Shown: positions 16,753 through 26,279, counted from the stretch's first letter. The stretch: 64,000 bases of DNA from Pseudomonadota bacterium (GCA_023422775.1 JAFAGM010000013.1:22499-86498); one strand, 5' to 3'. Made by a program: numbers and translations. Notes: generated by a model from the letters alone, not told the origin.

Positions 16753-18494
16753 GACGTCTCTGATGCAGGCAGTGTAACGGTAAACGTCGACCCCTGTCCG
16801 GGGCCGGCACTGTCGGCGGTCACATGACCGCCATGCATGTCGATGATCCGCTTGACGATCGACAGGCCGAGGCCGGTCGAACTTTCTCCCGCCGTCGGCT
16901 TGGCCGACAGCCGCTGGAACCGGCCGAACAACCGGCCGAGGTCCTCGGGGCTGAGGCCGGCGCCCTCATCGGCAATGCGGATCACAGTGTCGTTGCCCTC
17001 GTGGCTGACGGCAACCGCGATCTTGCCGCCGATCGGTGAATATTTGATGGCGTTGCTGACCAGATTGTCGATCGCCTCGCGGATCCGGTCGGCGTCGCAC
17101 ATGGTCACGATGTTGGGCGGCGCCGATACGTTGATCCTCTGCTGCTTGTTGACCGCCGAGGGCAGGTTGGAATCGGCGACTTCGGAAACGAGGGCTGCTA
17201 TGTCGACCGGCTCGCGGCGTATCGTGATGTCGAAGGCGTCCGCCATCGCGTCGGAAATCAGGTGATCGACCATCGAGGTCAGGCGCTTGGTGGCGTCGCG
17301 GATGTGCTCGACCTGCGCGGTGACGTTTTCCCTGGGCGAGCCGGCGCCGATCAGTTCGGTCAGCATTTCGGTGCGGCCCAGGATCACCCCGAGCGGGTTC
17401 TTCAGATCGTGCGCCACGGTCCCCAGGATTTCGTTCTTGAAGCCGTTGGCGCGCTGCAGCCGCAGCCACTGCGCCGAAAGGCGGCGGTTGGCCTGCATCA
17501 GCGCGCGGGTGCGCTGGGCAACGCGATCTTCGAGCTGGGTGTTGGCCTCGTGCAGTTGCCGGTAGAGGATCACGTTGTCGAACGCGATCGAGAGCCGGCT
17601 CGAGAAGATCTCGACGAGTGCGCGGTCGGTGTCGGATAGCTGGCGCTCCGCCTGCAGCAGCACGACCACTTCGCGGCCGCTTCCGGTGCGCAGATAGAGC
17701 ACGCTGCGGTGGTCGGCGAACTCGTTCTTGCGCCGCTGGAAGGCGGCTTCCACCATCTGGCGCAAATCCGGATCGAGCGACTTGGAGCTCGTCGAGCCGA
17801 TGAAGCGGCTGTAGCAGCCCGAGCCCGCGAGCACCGAAAACTCGCTGCCGGGCGCGCCGTCGTCGCGCAGCACCAGAATGCCGGCGCAGTCGACGTTGAT
17901 CAGCGAGGCGAGCTGTGTCAGCACGCCTTCCGCGAGGCGCTGCATCGATTTGAAGTCATAGAGGGTGGAAGCGGCGTCGATGATGATTTCAAGCCCGCGC
18001 CGGGTCTGGACCATGCGCTCGAGCTGCTGGTAGCTGCGCAGCGCCGCGGTCAGCGAGGTGAACAGCTTGTCGGCCGTCAGCTCCGTCTTGGCCTTGTAGT
18101 CGTTGATGTCGTACTGCACGATGACGCGGCGCTCGGGCGCCTGGCCGGGCTGGCCGGTGCGCAGGATGATGCGCACGGTCTCGTTCTTGATCTCGTTGCG
18201 GATATATTCGACGAGTTCCAGCCCCGCGATATCCGTCTCCATGATGACGTCGAGCAGGACCGCCGCGACGTCCGGATTGTCGCGCATCAGGACGCGACCT
18301 TCGGCCGCGGAATAGGCCGACAGGATTTCCAGCGTGGCGCCGTGGAGGGTGTAGTCGCTCAGTGCAAAGCGGGTGCCTTCGTGCACCGCGGCATCGTCGT
18401 CAATGACGGCGATCTTCCATTTGCGTACGGACGAGTCCTCCGGAACGGTCCCGGTATCGTCGATCAGGTGGAGGACATCGTCCTGTTCGGCCAT
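16749..18494 (-). CDS. Receiver-DUF3369-histidine kinase hybrid
   Basis: The 581-residue cytoplasmic protein starts with a receiver domain (IAVIDDDAAVHEG, phospho-acceptor Asp82 in LLDVIMETD, Lys in DYKAKTEL). A DUF3369 sensor domain follows (about residues 165-330, with LEIIIDAASTLYDFKSMQRLAEGVLTQL), then a coiled stretch, then a kinase core. The H-box is GTVAHDLKNPLGVILGR, the N-box NLVSNAIKYSP, and the glycine boxes are ADEGAGLSPED and STGLGLSIVKRI. It can thus receive a phosphate and also act as a kinase. It overlaps the upstream kinase gene by 31 bases and the downstream regulator by four, which implies one signalling unit. Confidence 0.92.
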   Translation of the reverse strand: MAEQDDVLHLIDDTGTVPEDSSVRKWKIAVIDDDAAVHEGTRFALSDYTLHGATLEILSAYSAAEGRVLMRDNPDVAAVLLDVIMETDIAGLELVEYIRNEIKNETVRIILRTGQPGQAPERRVIVQYDINDYKAKTELTADKLFTSLTAALRSYQQLERMVQTRRGLEIIIDAASTLYDFKSMQRLAEGVLTQLASLINVDCAGILVLRDDGAPGSEFSVLAGSGCYSRFIGSTSSKSLDPDLRQMVEAAFQRRKNEFADHRSVLYLRTGSGREVVVLLQAERQLSDTDRALVEIFSSRLSIAFDNVILYRQLHEANTQLEDRVAQRTRALMQANRRLSAQWLRLQRANGFKNEILGTVAHDLKNPLGVILGRTEMLTELIGAGSPRENVTAQVEHIRDATKRLTSMVDHLISDAMADAFDITIRREPVDIAALVSEVADSNLPSAVNKQQRINVSAPPNIVTMCDADRIREAIDNLVSNAIKYSPIGGKIAVAVSHEGNDTVIRIADEGAGLSPEDLGRLFGRFQRLSAKPTAGESSTGLGLSIVKRIIDMHGGHVTADSAGPGQGSTFTVTLPASETS

Positions 18495-20560
18495 TGCGAA
18501 GTTCCGTCGGCTACTGCCTGGTCTGAAATCGTGGGTTCGCCCTTTGCGACTTTCGGCATGATAATGCGGAAGGTGGTGCCCTGTCCCAGCCTTGACTCCA
18601 GCATCATCCGGCCGCCGAGCTGTTGAGTGACAAGATTATAGACGATATGCAAGCCCAGTCCGGTACCGCCTTCGTTGCGGCGCGTCGTAAAGAACGGGTC
18701 GAACGCCTGCCGCTGCACATCCGGGGTCATTCCGGCCCCGTTATCGGCGAAAATGATCTCGACATCGTCACTGCCGCGGGCCCGGGCCGAAATCGAGATC
18801 GTCCCGGAACGGCCGTCGGCAAAGGCGTGATTGGCGGCGTTGAGGAAAAGATTGGTTAATATCTGGCCGTAGGAGCCGGGATAGCCGTCGATCATCAGGC
18901 CTTCCGGCACGTCGACCGACAGGGTGATCGCCGCCTTTTTCAGCACCGGACGCAGGCTGGCGACGATCTGGTCGGTCGCCTCGCTGAGCATGAATTGCCG
19001 GCGTTCGGCGTGCGAGCGGTCGACCGCCACCTGCTTGAACGACTGGATCAGTTCGCCGGCGCGATGCAGGTTGGCGACCAGTTGCCCTGCTGCGTCGCGC
19101 GAGGACTTGACGAAATCGTCGAGCTTGGATCGGCGCAACGGCTCGGTCCGCAGCTCCTGCTCGAACGTATCGGCGCGGCGCGCAAAACTCGACGCCACCG
19201 TCAGGCTGATGCCGATCGGGTTGTTCACTTCGTGGGCGACGCCGGCGACGAGGCCACCGAGCGCCGCCAGCCGTTCGGCGTCGATCAGGTTCTGCTGCGC
19301 AGTGTTGAGTTCCAGCAGTGCGCTCTCGGCTTTTTCCTTCGAGGCGCGCAGTTCGTCCTCGGTCTTGCGCTTGGCGATGGCGTTCTCGCGGAACACTTCC
19401 ACCGCGCGCGCCATGGCGCCGACCTCGTCTCTCGCGGTGGTGCCCTGGACGCTGCGATCGTAATTGCCCGAGGTGATCGCATGCATCGCTGCCAGGATCT
19501 GCTGCAGCGGCAGGCGGATCGAGAGCGCGATCAGGACGCCGGCGGACAGGATGACGCCGAGGAAGATCACGGCGATCGACAGCACGCGTCTTGAAATCGC
19601 CGAGAGCGTCCGGTCGAAGGTTTCCTGCGCCTTCTGCTCGCGCTGGCGCATCTTGACCGATAATTCGTCGATGACGCCGATCGCCTCGGCCTGGCTGGCA
19701 TCGATGGTATTGCGCAGCAACGCGGTGCGGATCGCAAGCTGTTCGGTCAGCTTCGCCATGCCCTCGCGCAACGCCACGGTCCGCGCGCCCAGGCGCGTCA
19801 GCGCCATGCGTTGCAGGTCGTTGTCCGCGAGTTCGGACATCGCGGGGATGGTCTTTTCGATCGTCTCGGTGTTCTTGCGGGCGTCCTCGGCCGATGCGGT
19901 TGCGAGCGACAGGTAATAGGCGTTGGCGGCGACCAGCATGGCCGTGAACGCCTCGCGGGATTTTCCGAGCGACGGCCAGATCGGCGCGTCTCTGTGGCCG
20001 GTGGCGCCCTCGATGATCGAATACAGCCCGGCCATTTCGCGCGCCGGTCCCAGCACCTGCTGCTCATAGGTCTTGGTGATGGTCGTCTGCACCGTGCGCA
20101 ATTCGCCGAAACCGTTGAGGAAGCGGTCGGTGACCTGTTCGAGCCGCTCGACCGATCCCGAAAGCATCGGGTCGTTCGAGGCGCGCGTCGTGAGCGTGCC
20201 GAGCACCGCTTCGCGCAGCAGCAGGATCTCGGCGAACAGTTCCGGGCTCGGCTGGTTGATGTAGCGATGGATCAGGTTCTGCAGCCGGCTGGTTTCGCTT
20301 TCCAGCAACGCCAGGATCTTGTCGGACTCGCGTACATGCCGGACGTCGTCCCAGGCCGATCCCAGCACCTTGACGCCGTTCCATATCAGGATGGCGAGCA
20401 CGACGACGACGGCCGAATTCAATCCGGCGATCGACAGGATGCGCCAGCGGATCGGCACCGCGCGCAACAACTGGACGATGCGGGTACGGCTGCGTGCGGC
20501 AAAGCTCGCCAGCCGATCCGTCGCCCGGTCCTGTTGCGGTTTGCCCGTCAATTTACTCAA
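18464..20560 (-). CDS. Membrane sensor histidine kinase with HAMP domain
   Basis: The protein has a first membrane segment (ILSIAGLNSAVVVVLAILIW), a long periplasmic helical sensor region, a second membrane segment (RVLSIAVIFLGVILSAGVLIALSI), a HAMP domain and a kinase core. The phospho-acceptor motif is GGLVAGVAHEVNNPIGISL, the N-box LFLNAANHAF and the glycine boxes DNGAGMTP and GTGLGLHIVYNL. The TTG at 20560, with AGGTGG upstream, is preferred. The frame is open to 20734, but the extra residues are Cys- and Arg-rich and not protein-like. It heads a three-gene phosphorelay with the REC-DUF3369-kinase and OmpR-type regulator. The signal is unknown. Confidence 0.88.
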   Translation of the reverse strand: MSKLTGKPQQDRATDRLASFAARSRTRIVQLLRAVPIRWRILSIAGLNSAVVVVLAILIWNGVKVLGSAWDDVRHVRESDKILALLESETSRLQNLIHRYINQPSPELFAEILLLREAVLGTLTTRASNDPMLSGSVERLEQVTDRFLNGFGELRTVQTTITKTYEQQVLGPAREMAGLYSIIEGATGHRDAPIWPSLGKSREAFTAMLVAANAYYLSLATASAEDARKNTETIEKTIPAMSELADNDLQRMALTRLGARTVALREGMAKLTEQLAIRTALLRNTIDASQAEAIGVIDELSVKMRQREQKAQETFDRTLSAISRRVLSIAVIFLGVILSAGVLIALSIRLPLQQILAAMHAITSGNYDRSVQGTTARDEVGAMARAVEVFRENAIAKRKTEDELRASKEKAESALLELNTAQQNLIDAERLAALGGLVAGVAHEVNNPIGISLTVASSFARRADTFEQELRTEPLRRSKLDDFVKSSRDAAGQLVANLHRAGELIQSFKQVAVDRSHAERRQFMLSEATDQIVASLRPVLKKAAITLSVDVPEGLMIDGYPGSYGQILTNLFLNAANHAFADGRSGTISISARARGSDDVEIIFADNGAGMTPDVQRQAFDPFFTTRRNEGGTGLGLHIVYNLVTQQLGGRMMLESRLGQGTTFRIIMPKVAKGEPTISDQAVADGTSQWPNRTMSST

Positions 20561-20928
20561 TTTACTGCCACCTCGCGAAACGCAGTACGAAAATCGCGCG
20601 CACAAACGCCCGTTGAAAGCGCCGTTACAAACAGCGAAACAACAAGCATCACGGTCCGCGAAAGTTCGGCGCGGCGGCACACAGGCGACACATCCCCTTG
20701 GTGATTGAGTCGGCGGCGGGAACAAAAGGTTCAACGCCCTTTTTAGCAGAATTTGCCGATACTTGGCTATCTTGTACGTGGCCGTGGGAGGCGTGATCCT
20801 CAGGTTATCCCGGCTGTTCGGCTACAATCGTCAATTGTGCGCTGCGACGACGTTGCGATGGATTGAAACCATCGCCGCAGCGATCTATGAGGGCTTTTGC
20901 GAACAAGTTCATTGCAGGATGATCATCG
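20561..20928. other. Intergenic region between the kinase and ugpB-like gene
   Basis: This 368-base region separates divergent genes. No conserved coding frame was seen. It should contain both promoters, but no clear operator was identified. Confidence 0.4.
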
Positions 20929-22251
20929 GTGAAACTGGCCTTGAAATTCTTGCAACTCGTCACGCTGGCAGCATTGCCGCTTGTCTCTCCCGCGCACGCC
21001 GCGACCGAGATCATGTGGTGGCATGCGATGTCGGGGCAACTCGGCAAGCAGGTGGAAAAGCTGGCGGCCGATTTCAACGCGTCGCAGTCCGACTACCGGA
21101 TCGTGCCCGCGTACAAGGGCAGCTACACCGAGACGGTCACCGCTGCGATTTTCGCGTTCCGTTCGCGCAGCCAGCCCGCGATCGTTCAGGTTAACGAGAT
21201 TGCGACCGCCACCATGATGGCGGCAAAGGGCGCGATCTATCCGGTATTCGAGCTGATGCGCGATCAGTCGGAGGCGTTCTCGCCGGAAGCATATCTGCCG
21301 GCCGTCACCGGCTACTACTCCGACGTCGCCGGCAACATGCTGTCGTTTCCGTTCAATGTCTCGACGCCGATCCTCTACTACAACAAGGATGCCTTCCGTG
21401 CGGCGGGCCTCGATCCGGAGGTGGCGCCGACGACCTGGCCTGAAGTCGGCGCCGCGGCCAAACGCCTGCGTGCGGTTGGCTTGCCTTGCGGGCTGACGAC
21501 ATCCTGGCCCTCATGGATCAATGTCGAGAATTTTTCCGCGTTCCACAATCTGCCGCTGGCGACGCGGACCAACGGCTTCGGCGGTCTCGATGCCGAGCTT
21601 GCCTTCAACAATCCGCAGGTCGTCCGCCACATCGCCCAGCTTGCCGAATGGCAGGGCACGAAAGTCTTCGATTACAGCGGCCGGGGTCAATCGGCCGAGC
21701 CGCGCTTCCAGAAAGGCGAGTGTGGAATCTTCATCGGCTCGTCGGCGACGCGGGCGGACATCAAGGCCAATTCGAAATTCGAGGTCGGCTACGGCATGAT
21801 CCCGTACTGGCCCGAAATTGCCGGCGCGCCGCAGAACACCATCATTGGCGGCGCCACGCTGTGGGTGCTGCGCGACCGTCCGCGCGCCGAATACGCCGGC
21901 GTCGCCCGCTTCTTCGCCTATCTTTCGAGGCCGGAAGTCCAGGCGGCCTGGCATCAGAACACCGGCTATCTGCCGATCACCCGCGCCGCCTTCGACCTCA
22001 GCCGCGCACAGGGCTTCTACGATCGCACGCCGGGCGCGGCGATTTCGATCGAGCAGCTGACCCTGAAGCCCCCGACCGAGAATTCGAAGGGCATCCGGCT
22101 CGGATCCTTTGTCCTGATCCGCGAGGTCATCGAGGATGAACTGGAGCAGGTCTTCAGCGGCAAGCGGACCCCGCAGGCCGCCCTCGACCATGCCGTCGAG
22201 CGCGGCAACCGCCTGTTGCGCCAGTTCGAGCGCGCCAATCCGGACCGGTAG
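20929..22251 (+). CDS. ugpB: sn-Glycerol-3-phosphate binding protein, UgpB-like
   Basis: The 440-residue protein has a signal peptide (KLALKFLQLVTLAALPLVSPAHA) followed by EIMWWHAMSGQLGKQVEKLAADFNASQSDYRIVPAYKGSY, a hallmark of UgpB. This is the periplasmic receptor of the glycerol-3-phosphate and glycerophosphodiester ABC transporter. NTIIGGATLWVL and YLSRPEVQAAWHQNTGYLPIT are also typical. The GTG start at 20929 is preceded by AGGATG. UgpA, UgpE and UgpC genes are not in the window, so it is either an orphan or works with a transporter elsewhere. The following gene belongs to a different transporter class. Confidence 0.9.
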   Translation: MKLALKFLQLVTLAALPLVSPAHAATEIMWWHAMSGQLGKQVEKLAADFNASQSDYRIVPAYKGSYTETVTAAIFAFRSRSQPAIVQVNEIATATMMAAKGAIYPVFELMRDQSEAFSPEAYLPAVTGYYSDVAGNMLSFPFNVSTPILYYNKDAFRAAGLDPEVAPTTWPEVGAAAKRLRAVGLPCGLTTSWPSWINVENFSAFHNLPLATRTNGFGGLDAELAFNNPQVVRHIAQLAEWQGTKVFDYSGRGQSAEPRFQKGECGIFIGSSATRADIKANSKFEVGYGMIPYWPEIAGAPQNTIIGGATLWVLRDRPRAEYAGVARFFAYLSRPEVQAAWHQNTGYLPITRAAFDLSRAQGFYDRTPGAAISIEQLTLKPPTENSKGIRLGSFVLIREVIEDELEQVFSGKRTPQAALDHAVERGNRLLRQFERANPDR

Positions 22252-22292
22252 GGCGACCGCACAGCAAACGGGCGCTCAAAATTTCTGCACTA

Positions 22293-22324
22293 ATTGTAGG
22301 CAAATATGCATCTTTGTATGCAAT
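22293..22324. promoter_or_regulatory. Imperfect inverted repeat, candidate GntR operator
   Basis: ATTGTAGGCAAA and TTTGTATGCAAT form an imperfect inverted repeat (9 of 12 positions pair) around an 8-base AT-rich spacer, about 150 bases before the binding-protein start. The right half resembles the TTGTATACAA sites known for some FCD-type GntR regulators such as MatR. A related sequence lies at 32882-32893. Confidence 0.4.
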
Positions 22325-22472
22325 CCGCCAGAGTGTCGCAGCCGGGCGATCGAGGCCATTGTGAAGTAGATTCAGTAACTTGATCCGAAATTAGCCCTTC
22401 CCTAAGGGTTGGCACGAACCTTGCGATCCCTGTTCCAAAGCCCGTTTCCCTCTGGCGTTGGAGCATCACCCC

Positions 22473-24092
22473 ATGAAGCGTCGCGATTTCCTCAAATCCG
22501 TCACCGGCGTTGCCGCGGGCGCGCTGGTGCCGGCGCCTGCGATCTGGTCCTCTGCAAAAGCGCAGTCGCGCTCGGAGACTCTCCTGATCGTTTCGGAAGG
22601 CGGGCCCAACAATCTCGACATCCACGGCGTCGGCACCAACGTGCCCGGCTACGAGGTGTCGTGGAATTGCTACGACCGCCTGATCACCCACGAGATGAAG
22701 AGCGGTCCCGGCGGCGTGCCATATTACGACCGCGACAAGTTCAAGGGCGAACTCGCCGACGACATGAAGATCGACGACATGTCGGTGACCTTCAAGCTGA
22801 AGAAGAACGCCAAATTCCACGACGGCGCGCCGGTGACGGCGAAGGACGTCAAATGGTCGCTCGACCGCGCCGTCTCCGTCGGCGGCTTCCCCACCTTCCA
22901 GATGAGCGCGGGCTCGCTGACCAAGGCCGAGCAGTTCGTCGTCGTCGACGACAGCACGGTGCGGGTGGACTTTGCCAGGAAGGACCGCCTGACGATTCCC
23001 GATCTCGCCGTCATCGTGCCCTGCATCGTCAACTCCGAACTGGTGAAGAAGCACGCCAGCGAGAAGGACCCCTGGGGGCTCGAATACACCAAGCAGCAGA
23101 CCGCGGGTTCCGGCGCCTACAGACTAGCGAAATGGACCGCCGGCACCGAAGTGGTCATGGAGCGCAACGACGAGTGGGCCGGCGGCCCCTTGCCGAAGAT
23201 CAAGCGCGTGATCTGGCGCATGGTGCCGCAGGCCGGCAACCGCCGCGCGCTGCTGGAGCGCGGCGACGCCGACATCTCCTACGAACTGCCGTTCAAGGAC
23301 TTCCAGGAGATGAAGGCCAACGGCAAGCTCAACGTGGTGTCGCTGCCGTTCTCCAACGGCATCCAGTATATCGGCATGAACGTCACCAGGCCGCCGTTCG
23401 ACAATCCGAAAGTGCGGCAGGCGATGGCGTACGCGATGCCGTACCAGAAGATCATCGACGCGGTGCTGTTCGGGCTCGCCAATCCGATGTTCGGCGCGGC
23501 AAAGGACAAGGCGACCGAGGTCGCCTGGCCGCAGCCGACCAAATATTCGACCGACATGGAGAAGGCCAGGGCGCTGCTCGCGGAGGCCGGCTACGCCAAC
23601 GGCTTCGAGACGACGATTTCGTTCGACCTGAACTTCGCAGGGGTCAACGAGCCGCTCTGCATCCTCGTGCAGGAGGCGCTCGCCCAGCTCGGCATCAAGA
23701 CCACGATCAACAAGGTGCCCGGCGCCAACTGGCGCACCGAATTGAACAAGAAGGAGATGCCGCTCTACACCAACGTGTTCTCGGGCTGGCTCGATTATCC
23801 CGAATACTTCTTCTACTGGTGCTATCACGGCAACAATTCCGTCTTCAACACCATGAGCTACAAGTCGCCGGAGATGGACAGGCTGATCGACGGCGCGCGC
23901 ACGGCCGCCTCGAACGGCGATACCGCGACCTACGACAAGGACGTCAAGGGCTTCGTCGATCTCGCCTTCACCGACATCCCGCGCATCCCGCTCTATCAGC
24001 CGTTCGTCAACGTCGCGATGCAGAAGAACATCTCCGGCTATCAGTACTGGTTCCACCGCCGGCTGGATTATCGCGCGCTGGTGAAGGCGTGA
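22473..24092 (+). CDS. ABC transporter substrate-binding protein, family 5 (peptide/nickel type)
   Basis: The 539-residue protein has a twin-arginine signal (KRRDFLKSVTGVAAGALVPAPA) and the large family-5 solute-binding fold. Recognisable segments are LADDMKIDDMSVTFKLKKNAKFHDGAPVTAKDVKWSLDRA, IGMNVTRPPFDNPKVRQAMAYA and TDIPRIPLYQPF. It captures a ligand in the periplasm for the two permeases and ATPase that follow. The ATG at 22473 puts the RR motif at residues 3-4; an earlier ATG at 22458 is less likely. Since AtzG/E/H-like hydrolase genes and a regulator follow, its ligand may be a ureide rather than a peptide. Confidence 0.88.
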   Translation: MKRRDFLKSVTGVAAGALVPAPAIWSSAKAQSRSETLLIVSEGGPNNLDIHGVGTNVPGYEVSWNCYDRLITHEMKSGPGGVPYYDRDKFKGELADDMKIDDMSVTFKLKKNAKFHDGAPVTAKDVKWSLDRAVSVGGFPTFQMSAGSLTKAEQFVVVDDSTVRVDFARKDRLTIPDLAVIVPCIVNSELVKKHASEKDPWGLEYTKQQTAGSGAYRLAKWTAGTEVVMERNDEWAGGPLPKIKRVIWRMVPQAGNRRALLERGDADISYELPFKDFQEMKANGKLNVVSLPFSNGIQYIGMNVTRPPFDNPKVRQAMAYAMPYQKIIDAVLFGLANPMFGAAKDKATEVAWPQPTKYSTDMEKARALLAEAGYANGFETTISFDLNFAGVNEPLCILVQEALAQLGIKTTINKVPGANWRTELNKKEMPLYTNVFSGWLDYPEYFFYWCYHGNNSVFNTMSYKSPEMDRLIDGARTAASNGDTATYDKDVKGFVDLAFTDIPRIPLYQPFVNVAMQKNISGYQYWFHRRLDYRALVKA

Positions 24093-24168
24093 TCCGCCAT
24101 GCTGACGGTCGGCGACGCATCGGCATTTGTCGGCTCCGTTGATTCAAGTGAGGTGGCCGCCGCGCTCT

Positions 24169-24303
24169 CGCTCCCTCCCCCCTTGTGGGGGAGGGGCGGG
24201 GAGGGGGGTAGCCACGAACTCCGACCTCGCCTGGGGTCACCCCTCTCCCCAGCCTTGAGAGCGAGCTTCGCTCGCCTCGGACCCCACAAGGGGGGAGGGA
24301 GCG
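24169..24303. repeat. Large GC-rich inverted repeat inside the ABC transporter operon
   Basis: The outer arms are a perfect 22-bp inverted repeat (24169-24190 and 24282-24303, CGCTCCCTCC... and its complement), 91 bases apart. Further internal pairing segments are present, such as GAGCGAGCTTCGCTCGCCTC. It lies between the binding-protein and first permease genes, where it could reduce downstream transcription or protect the upstream mRNA. Confidence 0.85.
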
Positions 24304-24349
24304 TGGCACGGTCTGTGGCGCGATTGTGCATGCAAATTTGGAGCACGCC

Positions 24350-25363
24350 ATGCTGACCATGATCGGCAAGCGGCTGATGTTTGCGATCCCGTCGCTGATC
24401 GGGGTCGTGATCGTCACGTTCCTGCTGACGCGCGCGCTGCCGGGCGATCCGGCGGCGTATTTCGCAGGGCCTGCCGCCACGAAGGAGGCGGTCGAGCAGA
24501 TCCGCAAGAAGCTCGGCCTCGACAAGCCGCTGATCGAGCAGTTCATCCGCTACACCAGCGATCTCGCGCATGGCGATTTCGGCAATTCGCTCACGACAGG
24601 CCAGCCGGTCGCCACCGAGATCCGCAACCGCCTGCCGGCATCGGCCGAGCTGACGCTGCTCGGCCTGTTTGTCTCGGTCGTCATCGCCATTCCGCTTGGT
24701 GTGCTCGCCGCCACCCGGCCGGGATCATGGATCGATCATCTCTGTCGCGTCACGACGACCGCGGGCGTATCACTGCCGGTGTTCTTTACCGGGCTGGTGC
24801 TGGTCTACGTGTTCTATTTCAGGCTCGGCTGGTCGCCGGCGCCGCTCGGCCGGCTCGACGTGTTCTACAGCGCGCCACCGACCATCACGGGCTTCTATCT
24901 GATCGATACATTGATTGCGCGCGACTTTGAGGCGTTTCGATCCGCGCTGAGCCAGCTCATCCTGCCGGCGACGACGCTTGCGATCTTCTCGCTGGCGCCG
25001 ATCGCGCGCATGACGCGGGCGTCCATGCTGGCGGTGCTGGCGTCCGAATTCGTCCGCACCGCGCGCGCCTCAGGGCTGTCGCCCTCGACCGTGATCGTCA
25101 CCTACGCATTCCGCAACGCGATGCTGCCGGTCATCACCACGCTCAGCATGGTGTTCTCGTTCCTGCTCGGCGCCAACGTGCTGGTCGAGAAGGTGTTCGC
25201 CTGGCCCGGCATCGGCTCCTATGCGGTGGAAGCCTTGATCTCCTCGGATTTCGCGCCGGTGCAGGGCTTTGTGCTGACCATGGCCGTCATGTACGTCCTG
25301 CTCAATCTGGTTATCGACATTCTCTACGGCGTGATCGACCCACGCGTCCGGCTTGAAGGATGA
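24350..25363 (+). CDS. ABC transporter permease, DppB/OppB type
   Basis: The 337-residue protein has six membrane helices. The N-terminal segment MIGKRLMFAIPSLIGVVIVTFLLTRALPGDPAAYFAG is typical of DppB-type permeases. The cytoplasmic EAA loop is seen in FVRTARASGLSPSTVIVTYAFRNAMLPVI (about residues 225-255). The ATG at 24350 follows a GGAG site. It pairs with the DppC-type permease nine bases downstream to form the channel of the transporter for the family-5 binding protein. A large inverted repeat separates it from that gene. Confidence 0.9.
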   Translation: MLTMIGKRLMFAIPSLIGVVIVTFLLTRALPGDPAAYFAGPAATKEAVEQIRKKLGLDKPLIEQFIRYTSDLAHGDFGNSLTTGQPVATEIRNRLPASAELTLLGLFVSVVIAIPLGVLAATRPGSWIDHLCRVTTTAGVSLPVFFTGLVLVYVFYFRLGWSPAPLGRLDVFYSAPPTITGFYLIDTLIARDFEAFRSALSQLILPATTLAIFSLAPIARMTRASMLAVLASEFVRTARASGLSPSTVIVTYAFRNAMLPVITTLSMVFSFLLGANVLVEKVFAWPGIGSYAVEALISSDFAPVQGFVLTMAVMYVLLNLVIDILYGVIDPRVRLEG

Positions 25364-25372
25364 GGTTGGAAG

Positions 25373-26272
25373 ATGAGTGCTGTTCTGCCTGCCGTCGAAC
25401 CCGCCGGTCCCGCGCGCACTTCGGGGCTTGTCGCGATCCTCGAACACACCCGCTATGTGCTTGGCGAGAACCGCGTAACCGCCTTCGCCTTCGGCCTGCT
25501 GGTGATCATCCTGTTCGCCGCGATCTTCGGCCCCTACATCGTTCCCTACGATCCGCTTGCCAGCGACACCGCCTCGGCGCTGAAGCCGCCGTCGGCCGCG
25601 CACTGGTTCGGCACCGATCAGCTCGGCCGCGACATCTTCAGCCGCGTGATCGTCGCAACGAGGCTCGACACGTTCATTGCGGTCGCCTCCGTGGCGCTGG
25701 TGTTCCTGATGGGTGGCCTCGCAGGCATCGCCGCCGGCTATTTCGGCGGCTGGACCGACCGCATCGTCGGCCGCATCGCCGACACCATCATGGCGTTTCC
25801 GCTGTTCGTGCTGGCGATGGGCATCGTCGCAGCGCTCGGCAACACCGTGCAGAACATTATCATCGCGACCGCGATCGTCAACTTTCCGCTTTATGCGCGC
25901 GTCGCCCGTGCCGAAGCCAATGTCCGCCGCAACGCCGGCTTCGTGCAGGCGGCGCGGCTGTCGGGCAACGGCGAAATGCGGATCCTGCTGGTGCATATCC
26001 TGCCCAACATCATGCCGATCATGATCGTGCAGATGTCCCTGACCATGGGCTACGCCATCCTCAACGCCGCTGGATTGTCCTTCATCGGCCTCGGCGTGCG
26101 GCCGCCGACGGCGGAGTGGGGCATCATGGTCGCCGAAGGCGCGGGCTTCATGGTGTCGGGCGAATGGTGGATCGCGCTGTTCCCGGGCCTAGCGCTGATG
26201 CTCGCGGTGTTCTGCTTCAATTTGCTCGGCGACGGCCTGCGCGACATCGTCGATCCGCAGCGGAGGACGTGA
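25373..26272 (+). CDS. ABC transporter permease, DppC/OppC type
   Basis: The 299-residue protein has six membrane helices and the DppC-type periplasmic motif PSAAHWFGTDQLGRDIFSRVIVATR (about residues 79-103). The EAA loop is RNAGFVQAARLSGNGEMRILLVHILPNIMPI, and SFIGLGVRPPTAEWG is a signature of the family. It partners the DppB-type permease. The start at 25373 lies nine bases after that gene with GAGGTTGGAAG between. A repeat follows before the ATPase gene. Confidence 0.9.
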   Translation: MSAVLPAVEPAGPARTSGLVAILEHTRYVLGENRVTAFAFGLLVIILFAAIFGPYIVPYDPLASDTASALKPPSAAHWFGTDQLGRDIFSRVIVATRLDTFIAVASVALVFLMGGLAGIAAGYFGGWTDRIVGRIADTIMAFPLFVLAMGIVAALGNTVQNIIIATAIVNFPLYARVARAEANVRRNAGFVQAARLSGNGEMRILLVHILPNIMPIMIVQMSLTMGYAILNAAGLSFIGLGVRPPTAEWGIMVAEGAGFMVSGEWWIALFPGLALMLAVFCFNLLGDGLRDIVDPQRRT

Positions 26273-26279
26273 TGGAGGG

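Noticed and set aside
20561..20734. N-terminal extension of the HAMP kinase
   Set aside because: The extra residues are Cys- and Arg-rich and not protein-like; a TTG with a ribosome site lies at 20560.
20929..26272. UgpB-like protein as part of the transporter that follows
   Set aside because: The following operon has its own family-5 binding protein and DppB/DppC-type permeases, a different transporter class.
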